A stretch of DNA of 19,913 nt from an uncultured Oscillibacter sp. GTDB taxonomy: Bacteria; Bacillota; Clostridia; Oscillospirales; Oscillospiraceae. The stretch spans positions 1 through 19,913 of the forward strand of contig NZ_UQXD01000042.1 in the NCBI RefSeq assembly GCF_900544955.1, written 5' to 3'. A model generated the notes under the pieces. That model was not told the origin of the DNA, did not search any database, and saw only the letters and a list, made by a program, of their open reading frames with translations. The translations under genes and the position numbers were made by a program. Below, piece after piece: positions 7,204 through 14,731 of the stretch (within the stretch, counting starts at the first letter, position 1; the number at the start of each line of letters is the position of its first letter).

Positions 7204-10200
7204 ATGAATCGATTTTTCCGCAAGTCCCTGTCCCTGCTGCTGGCGCTGTCCCTGCTGGGGGGCGTCTCCGCCGCCGCATCGGACGCCCTGGGGGAGGACC
7301 TGACGGCCAGGGACACCCTGCTGAATCAGGAGACCCAGCTCTCCACCAACGTGTTTTGGAGCAGCGCCTACTCCGATCTCCGGACGGAGAACCTGGTGAC
7401 CTACGTGCCCAACGGCGCCGTGACCCCCATGGTCACCTTCGGCGACGTGCTGACGGACCGGGGCACCGTCTCCTCCATGGCCCGGCGCCTGGAGAGCCAG
7501 GGCTACCGGGTGGTGGCGGGCATCAACGGCGACTTCTACAACGTGGGCACGGGCCTGCCCATCGGCATGGTGGTCACGGAGGGCCAGCTCCGCAGCAGCG
7601 ACGGCGGCTACTACGCCATCGGTTTCCGGGCGGACGGCACGTCCGTCATCGGCAAGCCCGCGGTGAAGGTGTCCGCGGACCTGGGCTACGAGCTGCTGGA
7701 CAGCTATGACGTGCCCACCCGGGTGGTCCGCCAGCTCACCGGGGTCAACAAGGCCCGGGTGTCCACCGGCGGCATCTACCTCTATACATACGACTTCAAC
7801 GCCAAGCACACCACCGGCACCACGGAGGCCGGGGTGGACGTGGTGTGCACCATCGTGGACGGGGAGCTGTCCATCGGGGAGACCCTGACGGTGGTGGTGG
7901 ACCAGGTGCTGGAGGCGGCCTCCGCCACGCCCATCGGGCCGGACCAGGTGGTGCTGTCGGTGAACGCCCAGTCCTCCGCCTACCACATCGACGCCCTGCG
8001 GGGTATTCCCGTGGGCACCACCGTTACCCTCTCCACCGCCGCCGCCAGCGAGGAGTGGAACGACGTGGAGTACGCCGTGGGCGCGCTGTACTCCCTGGTG
8101 GAGTACGGCGCCGTGGCCGCCGGGCTGCCCTCCGGCGTCAACCCCCGCACCGCCATTGGGCTGAAGGCGGACGGCTCCCTGGTGCTCTACACCGTGGACG
8201 GCCGCCGCTCCGGCTACTCCATCGGCGCCTCCCTCACCCAGGTGGCCCAGCGGATGATCGAGCTGGGCTGCGTCTCCGCCCTGTGCCTGGACGGCGGCGG
8301 GTCCACCACGCTGTCCGTGACGGAGCCGGACGAGTGGACCGCCAAGACCATCAACCGCCCCTCCGACGGCGGCGAGCGCTCCGTCAGCAACCAGATTTTC
8401 CTGGTGGCCAGCAATGCGCCCACCGGCGAGCTGAGCCACTTCTACGTCAGCGCCGACGCCCAGTATGTCCTGGCGGGCAGCCGGGTGAACATCGCCGCCT
8501 CCGCCGTGGACACCAACTTCCTCCCCATGGACCGGAGCTATGAGCTGGAGGCCGACGACGGCGAGCTGGAGGGCAATGTGCTCATCACGCCCCGATCCGG
8601 CGGGGAGATCACCGTCACCGCTGAGGGCCGGGGCGGCAGCGGCAGCACCACGGTCTACGCCGTCTCCGACCCGGACAACATCGCCATCCGGGACGCCAAC
8701 AGCAGCCTGCTCACCGCGCTGAACGCCGTCCCCGGCACCACCACCCAGCTCACGGCCTCCGCGGTGTACCGCCACCTGCCGCTGAAGGCGGACGCCTCCG
8801 CCTTCACCTGGGACGTCACCGGCGGCATCGGCACCATCGACGAAAACGGCGCCTTCACCGCCACCACCCCCGGCACCGGCACCATCGTGGCCACCGCCGG
8901 CGGCAAGTCCGCCGTGGTGCAGGTGACGGTCTCCAAGGTGGCGCTGGACACGGTGGAGGACTTTGAGCAGGACGCCACCCTCTTCACCGACGGCACCGGC
9001 AGCAACCTGACCTACACCCGGGCCACCGGCAGCGAGCAGGTCCACCTGGGCCGGGGCGCCGCCCGGCTGGAGTACGCCCTGGCGGAGGAGCTGGGCTGCG
9101 TGGCCCAGTGGCGCACCTGGAATGGGGCGGCCACCCTCGGCATCCCCTATACCAGCCTGAACCTGTGGGTCAACGGAGACGGCTCCGGCAACGTGCTGTC
9201 CTTCCTGTACGGCGACGGCGCGGAGGACGGGCTGACGCTGCCCGTCGCCACGCTGGACTTCACCGGCTGGAAGCAGGTCAGCGTGACGCTGCCCAGCCAG
9301 CCCTTCACCCTCCAGGGTGTCCAGGTGGCCACCACCGGCGCCAGCGTCTACGACGACGGCCTGGGCAACCTCATCACCGAGTATCCCGCCACGCCCCGGA
9401 CCGGCACGGTGTATATCGACCACATCGTGGCCTCCTTCGGCGGCACGGTGGACAACGAGGCGCCGGTGATCACCGCCTCGCTGGAGGAGTCGGACTTTTC
9501 GGTGCGGGCCACGGTCTCCGACGCGGTGGACGGGGTGCTCCCCGCCTCCGCCGTGACGGTCTCCTATAACGGCGCACCGATGTCCGCCGATTACAACGCC
9601 TCCACCGGCAGCCTGGCCTTCGCCCTGCCCGGCCCCGGCGAGACCCACGAGGCCATGCGGGTCACCATCACTGCGATGGACGCCTCCGGCAACATCGGCC
9701 GGGCCTCCCTGGACGTGGAGCCCTACGGCGTGGACCACAAGTTCACGGACATCAACGGCTACTGGGCGGCCACCTATGTGGACTTCCTGTACAACTCCGG
9801 CGTCACCACCGGCTATTCCGACGGCACCTTCCGCCCCGACCAGAACATCACCCGGGCCCAGTTCGCCGTGATGCTGTACCGGTACCTGGGGCTGGAGGAG
9901 AGCCGGTATGAGGACGTGACGCTGCCCTTCGCGGACAACGGCGCCATTCCGGAGTACGCCGTGCCCGCCATCCGGGCGCTGTACACCGAGGGGGTCATCA
10001 ACGGCTCCACCGGCGCCGACGGCCGGGTGTACTTCAACCCGGGCAGCAGCCTCACCCGGGCTCAGGCCGCCACCATGATCGGCCGGACCCAGGCCAAGGG
10101 CTACGCCGCCGCGGTGCTGACCTTCACCGATGCCGCCAGCATCCCCGCCTACGCCACCTACTATATCCAGACCATGGCGGCCCAGGGCATCATCGGCGGC

Positions 10201-10278
10201 TACACCGACGGTACGTTCAAGCCCAACAACAACATCACCCGGGGCCAGATGGCCAAGATTCTCTACAACCTCATGTGA
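7204..10278 (+). CDS. secreted phosphodiester glycosidase (NAGPA-like) with Ig-like and SLH domains
   Basis: A 1024-residue cell-surface protein. GGGAGGAGACCT directly before ATG 7204 favours this start over one 21 bp upstream. Order: signal peptide (1 to ~28, RK then LSLLLALSLLGG); phosphodiester glycosidase/DUF2233 domain (~80-405) with INGDFYN at 107-113, NPRTAIGLKADG and CLDGGGST with Asp363; Ig-like segments (~410-505 and 515-583, the latter BIG2-like); a jelly-roll/carbohydrate-binding-like region (~585-755, starting VEDFEQDA); another Ig-like stretch (~757-843); three SLH repeats (~846-1024). The family cleaves sugar phosphodiesters such as GlcNAc-1-P-mannose in animals; bacterial substrates may be wall or capsule glycopolymers. 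The SLH repeats imply anchoring to pyruvylated wall polymer. It is monocistronic, ending in a strong hairpin. Confidence 0.9.
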   Translation: MNRFFRKSLSLLLALSLLGGVSAAASDALGEDLTARDTLLNQETQLSTNVFWSSAYSDLRTENLVTYVPNGAVTPMVTFGDVLTDRGTVSSMARRLESQGYRVVAGINGDFYNVGTGLPIGMVVTEGQLRSSDGGYYAIGFRADGTSVIGKPAVKVSADLGYELLDSYDVPTRVVRQLTGVNKARVSTGGIYLYTYDFNAKHTTGTTEAGVDVVCTIVDGELSIGETLTVVVDQVLEAASATPIGPDQVVLSVNAQSSAYHIDALRGIPVGTTVTLSTAAASEEWNDVEYAVGALYSLVEYGAVAAGLPSGVNPRTAIGLKADGSLVLYTVDGRRSGYSIGASLTQVAQRMIELGCVSALCLDGGGSTTLSVTEPDEWTAKTINRPSDGGERSVSNQIFLVASNAPTGELSHFYVSADAQYVLAGSRVNIAASAVDTNFLPMDRSYELEADDGELEGNVLITPRSGGEITVTAEGRGGSGSTTVYAVSDPDNIAIRDANSSLLTALNAVPGTTTQLTASAVYRHLPLKADASAFTWDVTGGIGTIDENGAFTATTPGTGTIVATAGGKSAVVQVTVSKVALDTVEDFEQDATLFTDGTGSNLTYTRATGSEQVHLGRGAARLEYALAEELGCVAQWRTWNGAATLGIPYTSLNLWVNGDGSGNVLSFLYGDGAEDGLTLPVATLDFTGWKQVSVTLPSQPFTLQGVQVATTGASVYDDGLGNLITEYPATPRTGTVYIDHIVASFGGTVDNEAPVITASLEESDFSVRATVSDAVDGVLPASAVTVSYNGAPMSADYNASTGSLAFALPGPGETHEAMRVTITAMDASGNIGRASLDVEPYGVDHKFTDINGYWAATYVDFLYNSGVTTGYSDGTFRPDQNITRAQFAVMLYRYLGLEESRYEDVTLPFADNGAIPEYAVPAIRALYTEGVINGSTGADGRVYFNPGSSLTRAQAATMIGRTQAKGYAAAVLTFTDAASIPAYATYYIQTMAAQGIIGGYTDGTFKPNNNITRGQMAKILYNLM

Positions 10279-10289
10279 CGGCACAAAGA

Positions 10290-10326
10290 GCCCCGCCCGG
10301 CGCAAGAAGCGCCGGGCGGGGCTTTT
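10290..10326. terminator. terminator shared by the SLH gene and the convergent XRE gene
   Basis: GCCCCGCCCGGCGC (10290-10303), loop AAGAA, GCGCCGGGCGGGGC (10309-10322), then TTTT. The stem is a perfect 14 bp. On the minus strand it begins right after the regulator's stop codon, so it may serve both convergent genes. Confidence 0.85.
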
Positions 10327-11375
10327 CACGTCTCCAGGGCCTGGAGCAGGGCCAGATACCGGGGGTCCTCCCGCACGGGGGCAAAGGCCGGGTCCGAGCG
10401 GAGGGCGCTTTGCAGCATCAGGGCCAGATACCGGTGGTAGGACGCTGCCCGCTCCTGGGGCACCGGCTCCGACCAGAGGCGGTGGGGGAAGTCCGTCTGG
10501 GTTTGCAGGCAGGAGACGACCTCCTCCAAACGGTCCAGGGCCTCCTCCTGCCGCCCGGCCTCCATGGCCAGGCTGGCGGAGAGCAGCGCCGCCTCCGTGG
10601 GCGGGTGGCCCAGGGCCTGGGACACGGCACAGTGGGCCTCCCAGGCCTGCCGGGCCTCCGCCTCCGTGTCCGCGTAGTCCAGGGAGGACATGGCGGCAAG
10701 GCAGGTGAGCAGGGCCTGCTCACTTTGCAGCAGTTGGAGCTGCAGCGTCTCCCGGGCCTTTTTTCGGTCCCCCCGCTGGCGGTACAGCGCGGCGTACAGG
10801 GGGCGGGGGGAGGCGACCGCCTCCGGCAGCGTGTTCAGCAGGGCCTCCGCCTGGTCCAGGGCGCCCGCCTTGAGGTGGAGGCTCGCCAGCAGATAGGCGG
10901 CGGAGGGGGCCAGCCGGGGGTCCCCCCGGCGGTGGACAAAGTCCAGGCCCTCCCTGGCCAGGGCCGCGCCCCGGGCGGCGGACGCCTCCGTCCAGCCGAA
11001 CATGGCGGGCAGGCCGGTGGCCAGGGTGGAGAGCTGAAAGCGCAGCTGGCAGTCGTTGGGATAGCGCCGCAGAAGGGCCTCCATCCGGTCCAGGGCGTGG
11101 TCGCCGCCGGTTTTGGCCAGGTCCCGCAGCTCTGTCATCAGCGCCGAATACCGCTCCTGGGGGAAGTCCGCCGCAAAGGAGAGGAGGGTGTTCACGTCGG
11201 TGTCCAGGGCCCGGGCGATGGGGGCCAGCAGCCCGATGTCCGGGCAACTGGCGCCGGTCTCCCACTTGCTGACGGCGGGCGGGGAGACGCCCACCTTCTC
11301 CGCCAGCTGCTCCTGGGTCATGCCCCGCTTCCGCCGCAGGTCCCAAATCACGCCGCCGATGGTTGGTTCATCCAT
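10326..11375 (-). CDS. XRE-family regulator with TPR-like C-terminal region
   Basis: A 349-residue cytosolic protein. An HTH_3 DNA-binding domain fills about residues 5-65 (IWDLRRKRGMTQEQLAEKVG, then SPPAVSKWETGASCPD, LLAPIARALDTDVNTLLSF). The remaining ~280 residues are Ala/Leu-rich helix pairs resembling tetratricopeptide repeats (for example AYLLASLHLKAGALDQAEALLNTLPEA). This is the layout of many Firmicutes regulators that bind a peptide or protein signal. The start at 11375 is chosen for GCGGAGG about 8 bp upstream and because HTH homology begins there; the open frame extends 25 codons further without a ribosome site. It is divergent from the EAL gene, with promoters about 100 bp apart, so it could influence that gene. 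Target and ligand are unknown. Confidence 0.85.
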   Translation of the reverse strand: MDEPTIGGVIWDLRRKRGMTQEQLAEKVGVSPPAVSKWETGASCPDIGLLAPIARALDTDVNTLLSFAADFPQERYSALMTELRDLAKTGGDHALDRMEALLRRYPNDCQLRFQLSTLATGLPAMFGWTEASAARGAALAREGLDFVHRRGDPRLAPSAAYLLASLHLKAGALDQAEALLNTLPEAVASPRPLYAALYRQRGDRKKARETLQLQLLQSEQALLTCLAAMSSLDYADTEAEARQAWEAHCAVSQALGHPPTEAALLSASLAMEAGRQEEALDRLEEVVSCLQTQTDFPHRLWSEPVPQERAASYHRYLALMLQSALRSDPAFAPVREDPRYLALLQALET

Positions 11376-11421
11376 AAAAAAGCCTCCGCTCAGAAAAGTC
11401 CAGGGCGCCCTGTCTGTAACC

Positions 11422-11450
11422 AGCTTACCACGGCTTCCCGGTCTGCGCAA
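11422..11450 (-). promoter_or_regulatory. probable promoter of the XRE/TPR regulator
   Basis: On minus: TTGCGC (11450-11445), 17-bp spacer, TAAGCT (11427-11422). The match is moderate. CAGGGCGCCCTG at 11401-11412 is a perfect 12-bp palindrome just downstream that could be an operator. Confidence 0.5.
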
Positions 11451-11527
11451 TGGAGGCGGAATTAAGGAATGGGAAAGTTTTTATGAACGGCGGGAAAGAC
11501 GGGAAAAGAACGGAAAACAGGAATGGC

Positions 11528-11556
11528 TTGCTTCTGGCCGCCGCTTGGAGTACAAT
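11528..11556 (+). promoter_or_regulatory. promoter of the GGDEF-EAL gene
   Basis: TTGCTT (11528-11533), 17-bp spacer, TACAAT (11551-11556), with a start expected near 11563. It lies inside the longest open frame for the downstream gene, which supports the internal start codon at 11634. The leader holds the hairpin ACGGG-CAT-CCCGT (11593-11605), flanked by GCCGG and CCGGC, just before the ribosome site. Confidence 0.7.
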
Positions 11557-11633
11557 GTTACTCGGACAAAGAACAGATGTTGGCCGGAGGGGACGGGCAT
11601 CCCGTGACCGGCGGAAGCGGTGGTGAAAGCGCC

Positions 11634-13574
11634 ATGAGGCGATACGCAAAGAGCGGCCTGGTGATCCTGCTCCTCTCCCTGCTGCTGTTGGGCGGTGTCA
11701 CGGTGCACACGGTGACCCAGATCCAGAGCTACGGCAAGCTTATCAACTATGTGGGCATCGTGCGGGGTGCCACCCAGCGCCTGGTGAAGCTGGAGCTGGT
11801 GGACCAGCCCGACGACGGCCTTGTGGACTATCTGGACGGCATTTTGGAGGACCTGTCCGGCGCGGATGGGGAGTACCACTTGCCGCTGCCCGACGACGCG
11901 GTGTACCGCCAGGCGCTGGGCGAGCTGCGGGGGATGTGGGTCCAGGTGAAGGACCATATCGACGCCCACCGGACCGGGGCGGAGGACGGCGAGGCGCTGC
12001 TGGCGCTGAGCGAGCGCTATTTCGCCCAGGCCAACGACACGGTGTTCGCCGCCGAGGCCTATACGGCCCGCCAGGCGAAGGTTCTCCTGGCGGCCTGCGC
12101 CGTGATGCTGAGCGTGATGCTGGCGACGTGGCTGTTCATCTTCTGGGCGTCCTCCAAGAAGCTGTTTTTGCTGGAGCGCACCAACCGGCAGCTGGACGAT
12201 TTGGCGCGGCGGGACCGGCTGACGGGGGCCTATGAGCTGGACGCCTTCAAGGAGAAGGCCCAGAGCCTGCTGGACCAGGCGGGGGACACCCGCTACGCCG
12301 TGGTCTACACGGATTTTGCGGATTTCAAGTATATCAACGACATGTTCGGCTACGCCTACGGGGACAAGGTGCTGGCCCGGTATGGGGAGATTCTTCGGGC
12401 CGGGCTGCGGGAGGGGGAGCTGTGCGGCCGGGTCTCCGCCGACAACTTCGTGCTGCTGCTGCGCTACGAGCAGAAGGAGGAGGTGGCCGCCCGCCAGCGG
12501 GAGGCGGACCGGGAGATCACCGCGTTTATGCGCAGCTCCCCCGGGCGGCAGAGCCTGTCCACCTGCTGCGGCATCTGCTGTGTGGGGGACGTGATCGAAA
12601 AGCTGGGCATCGGCGGGCTGATGGACCGGGCGGGCTTTGCCCGCAAGACGGTCAAGAACAAGACCAACCCCAACTACGTCTACTACAACGACAGCATCCG
12701 CCGCAGGCTCTGGGAGGAGAAGGACATCGAGAGCCGGATGGCCGCCGCCCTGGAGCACCGGGAGTTTGTGGTCTATTACCAGCCCAAGGTGGACCTGCGC
12801 ACGGGGCGGATCGCCTCCTCCGAGGCGCTGGTGCGCTGGCAGCTGCGGGATGAAGTGGTCCCGCCGGACCACTTCATCCCGGTGTTTGAGCGGAAGCTGA
12901 TGATCGGGCGGCTGGACCAGTACGTGATGGAGGAGGTCTGCCGCTTCCTGCGGGAGCGGCTGGACGCGGGGGAGATCGTGCTGCCGGTGTCCGTCAACGT
13001 GTCCCGGCTGCAGTTCTACGACGAGGGGTTTGTGAGCCGCTACGTGGAAATCCGGGACAAGTACCGCGTTCCGCCGGAGCTGCTGGAGATCGAATTCACC
13101 GAGTCCATCGTCTTCGACAACACCGATCTGCTGCTGCAGACGGTCCGGGCGCTGAAGCAGGCGGGCTTCGCCTGCTCCATCGACGACTTTGGCAAGGGCT
13201 ACTCCTCCCTGAGTTTGCTGAAGGACCTGCCGGTGGACACCTTGAAGATCGACCGCTTCTTCTTCGAGGAGGGGGAGGACCAGGAGCGGGAGTGGGCCAT
13301 CATACAGGGCGTGGTGGAGATGGTGCACAAGTTCCGCGTCCGCACGGTGGCGGAGGGGATCGAGACCCCGGAGCAGGTGCGGCGGCTGCAGGAGATCGGC
13401 TGCGACTATGTGCAGGGCTTTGTGTTCTACCGCCCGATGCCCCGGGAGGCCTACGAGCGGGCGCTGCGGGAGCAGACGGCGAAGAGTGCGGAGGGACGGC
13501 GGCCCGCGGAGCTGGCCGCCGCAAGGGCGGTTTTGGACCGGGAGCCGGGCCGGGGCGGGCTCGCCCAGGCGTGA
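11634..13574 (+). CDS. membrane-bound GGDEF-EAL protein, likely c-di-GMP phosphodiesterase
   Basis: A 646-residue protein: membrane segment at ~8-27, extracytoplasmic sensor loop (~28-147), second membrane segment (~150-172), degenerate GGDEF domain (~185-310) and EAL domain (~370-620). The GGDEF signature is SADNF at 268-272 and the I-site is not a clean RxxD, so cyclase activity is not expected. The EAL domain keeps its metal and catalytic set: E397 of EAL, N455 in NVS, E487 in EFTES, D517-D518 in DDFGKG, K538 in LKID, then EGIE and QGF. It therefore probably hydrolyses c-di-GMP to pGpG under control of the external sensor. ATG 11634 is the first Met before the membrane segment and lies after the promoter; its ribosome site (GCGGTGGTGA) is weak. 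Monocistronic. Confidence 0.92.
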   Translation: MRRYAKSGLVILLLSLLLLGGVTVHTVTQIQSYGKLINYVGIVRGATQRLVKLELVDQPDDGLVDYLDGILEDLSGADGEYHLPLPDDAVYRQALGELRGMWVQVKDHIDAHRTGAEDGEALLALSERYFAQANDTVFAAEAYTARQAKVLLAACAVMLSVMLATWLFIFWASSKKLFLLERTNRQLDDLARRDRLTGAYELDAFKEKAQSLLDQAGDTRYAVVYTDFADFKYINDMFGYAYGDKVLARYGEILRAGLREGELCGRVSADNFVLLLRYEQKEEVAARQREADREITAFMRSSPGRQSLSTCCGICCVGDVIEKLGIGGLMDRAGFARKTVKNKTNPNYVYYNDSIRRRLWEEKDIESRMAAALEHREFVVYYQPKVDLRTGRIASSEALVRWQLRDEVVPPDHFIPVFERKLMIGRLDQYVMEEVCRFLRERLDAGEIVLPVSVNVSRLQFYDEGFVSRYVEIRDKYRVPPELLEIEFTESIVFDNTDLLLQTVRALKQAGFACSIDDFGKGYSSLSLLKDLPVDTLKIDRFFFEEGEDQEREWAIIQGVVEMVHKFRVRTVAEGIETPEQVRRLQEIGCDYVQGFVFYRPMPREAYERALREQTAKSAEGRRPAELAAARAVLDREPGRGGLAQA

Positions 13575-13602
13575 CGGTCGCCGCGCCGCCGGAGCGGATA
13601 TG

Positions 13603-13643
13603 ACAACAAGAGGGCCGGGAGATTCTCCCGGCCCTCTTGTTGT
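13603..13643 (+). terminator. long hairpin terminator after the EAL gene
   Basis: A perfect 18-bp stem: ACAACAAGAGGGCCGGGA (13603-13620), loop GATTC, complementary arm 13626-13643, running into TTGTTGTTGT. The 3' tract is T-rich rather than a pure T run. Confidence 0.8.
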
Positions 13644-13651
13644 TGTGCGGT

Positions 13652-13921
13652 GTGGGGTAGCGGTGTGCCTTGGTCCGGTTGTGCGTCCTGGCCCGATGGT
13701 GTGTTCTAGTCCGGCGGTGTGTCCCAGTCTGATGGTGCGTCTTGGTCCGGTGGTACATCTTGGCCCGGTGATGTGTCTCAGTTTGGCGGTGTGTCCTGGT
13801 TCGACGGTATATCTTGGTTCGGTGGTGCATCCCGGTCCGGTGGTGCGCGCTAGCTTGATGGTGCATTCTGGCCTGGCAGTGTATCCCACCCCGGTTGAGC
13901 GTCCCGTCCAAGTCCAGTGTT
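13652..13921. repeat. 18-bp tandem repeat array (13 clear units)
   Basis: Thirteen contiguous units of exactly 18 bp from 13670 to 13903, without any indel, plus one decayed unit at each side. The consensus is YTGGTCCGGTGGTGYRTC. In the eleven central units (13688-13885) I count a single transversion against this consensus (last base of the unit at 13832-13849); all other differences are C/T or A/G changes, so the purine/pyrimidine pattern is nearly invariant. All frames across it read as hexapeptide repeats, but the changes fall on every codon position, and no frame has a convincing start. I therefore treat it as non-coding. It lies between the EAL terminator and the 3' end of recR. Confidence 0.9.
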
Positions 13922-13987
13922 CCGGAACGGCCGGAAGGTCCGCTCCGGCGGGGGGAGTGCTGCTGGCGGGTGATGGCAGGTGCCCCG

Positions 13988-14045
13988 GCGGTGTGTTCCC
14001 GCCGGGGGTGTTCCTCTGGGGGTGTTCCTCCGGCGGCATTCCGCT
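13988..14045. repeat. 14-bp imperfect tandem repeats
   Basis: GGGGGTGTTCCTCT (14004-14017), GGGGGTGTTCCTCC (14018-14031) and GGCGGCATTCCGCT (14032-14045) are adjacent 14-bp units, with a related GGCGGTGTGTTCCCGCC just before. This is a second mini-array between the 18-bp array and the recR terminator. Nothing indicates that it is coding. Confidence 0.6.
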
Positions 14046-14064
14046 GGGGACGGGGCCGCCCCGC

Positions 14065-14099
14065 AACAAAACAGCCGCCGCCCGGGAGGGCAGCGGCTG
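14065..14099 (-). terminator. terminator of the rpe-recR operon
   Basis: Read on minus: CAGCCGCTGCCC (14099-14088), loop TCCC, GGGCGGCGGCTG (14083-14072), then TTTTGTT. The 12-bp stem contains one G-U pair and starts 7 bp after the recR stop codon. Confidence 0.88.
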
Positions 14100-14106
14100 G
14101 GGGCGT

Positions 14107-14706
14107 TCAGATGTCCCGGCGGCCCTCCAGGGCCCGCATCAGCGTGGCGTCGTCGGCAAACTCCAGGTGGCCGCCCACGGGGATGCCGTAGGCCAGGCGG
14201 GTCACCCGCACGCCGAAGGGCCGCAGCAGCCGGGCGATGTACATGGCGGTGGCCTCCCCCTCGGTATCCGGGTTGGTGGCCATGATGACCTCCTGTACGC
14301 TTCCCTCGGCCACCCGCTCCACCAGGGACTTGATGGCCAAATCGTCGGGGCCCACGTGGTTCATGGGGGAGATGACGCCGTGGAGGACATGGTAGCGGCC
14401 GCCGTACTCCCGGCTCCGCTCAATGGCCGCCACGTCCCGGGGGTCCGCCACCACGCAGATGGTGGCGCCGTCCCGCTTGGAGGAGGCGCAGATGGGGCAC
14501 AGGCCCCCGGCGGTGAAGTTCTGGCACACCGGACAGCAGGTGACGCTGTGCTTGGCGTCCAGAATGGCGTCGGCAAAGGCCCGGGCGTCCTCCTCCGGGA
14601 GGCCCAGGACGAAGAAGGCCAGGCGCTGGGCGGATTTGCCGCCGATGCCCGGCAGGCGGGCGAACTGCTCCACCAGCTTTTCCAGGGGGGCGGGGAAGTA
14701 TTCCAT
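14107..14706 (-). CDS. recR: recombination mediator protein RecR
   Basis: A 199-residue protein of normal RecR length. With RecO/RecF it loads RecA onto SSB-coated gapped DNA. Domains in order: helix-hairpin-helix (LPGIGGKSAQRLAFFVL, ~16-32); four-cysteine zinc finger CPVC...CPIC at ~57-72; Toprim domain beginning TICVVADPRDVAAIE and containing ATNPDTEGEATAMYIARLL; C-terminal Walker-B-like part with GIPVGGHLEFADDATLMRAL. The ATG at 14706 matches family length; AGAAGGAG lies about 10 bp upstream. It follows the PLP-enzyme gene by 25 bp in what looks like an rpe - PLP enzyme - recR transcript. In most Firmicutes recR follows dnaX and ybaB, so this context is unusual. Confidence 0.96.
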   Translation of the reverse strand: MEYFPAPLEKLVEQFARLPGIGGKSAQRLAFFVLGLPEEDARAFADAILDAKHSVTCCPVCQNFTAGGLCPICASSKRDGATICVVADPRDVAAIERSREYGGRYHVLHGVISPMNHVGPDDLAIKSLVERVAEGSVQEVIMATNPDTEGEATAMYIARLLRPFGVRVTRLAYGIPVGGHLEFADDATLMRALEGRRDI

Positions 14707-14731
14707 GGCGGGGATGCTCCTTCTCTTGAAA

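Noticed and set aside
6535..10329. Very long antisense open frame (over 1200 codons) opposite the SLH gene
   Set aside because: A shadow of GC-rich codon use. The plus frame has a signal peptide, catalytic motifs and SLH repeats; the antisense product is His/Gly/Val-rich without domains.
11563..11633. c-di-GMP riboswitch in the leader of the EAL gene
   Set aside because: The leader is only about 70 nt and shows a simple hairpin; the conserved GEMM core was not found.
13300..13911. Minus-strand His/Arg/Thr hexapeptide-repeat protein from the 18-bp array
   Set aside because: It needs a TTG start without ribosome site and runs antisense into the EAL gene; substitutions show no codon-position bias.
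13652..13921. CRISPR array
   Set aside because: Units are contiguous 18-mers with no unique spacers and no cas genes nearby.
13652..13921. Diversity-generating retroelement target
   Set aside because: The variation is C/T and A/G on both strands, not adenine-directed. No reverse transcriptase gene or template repeat was seen.
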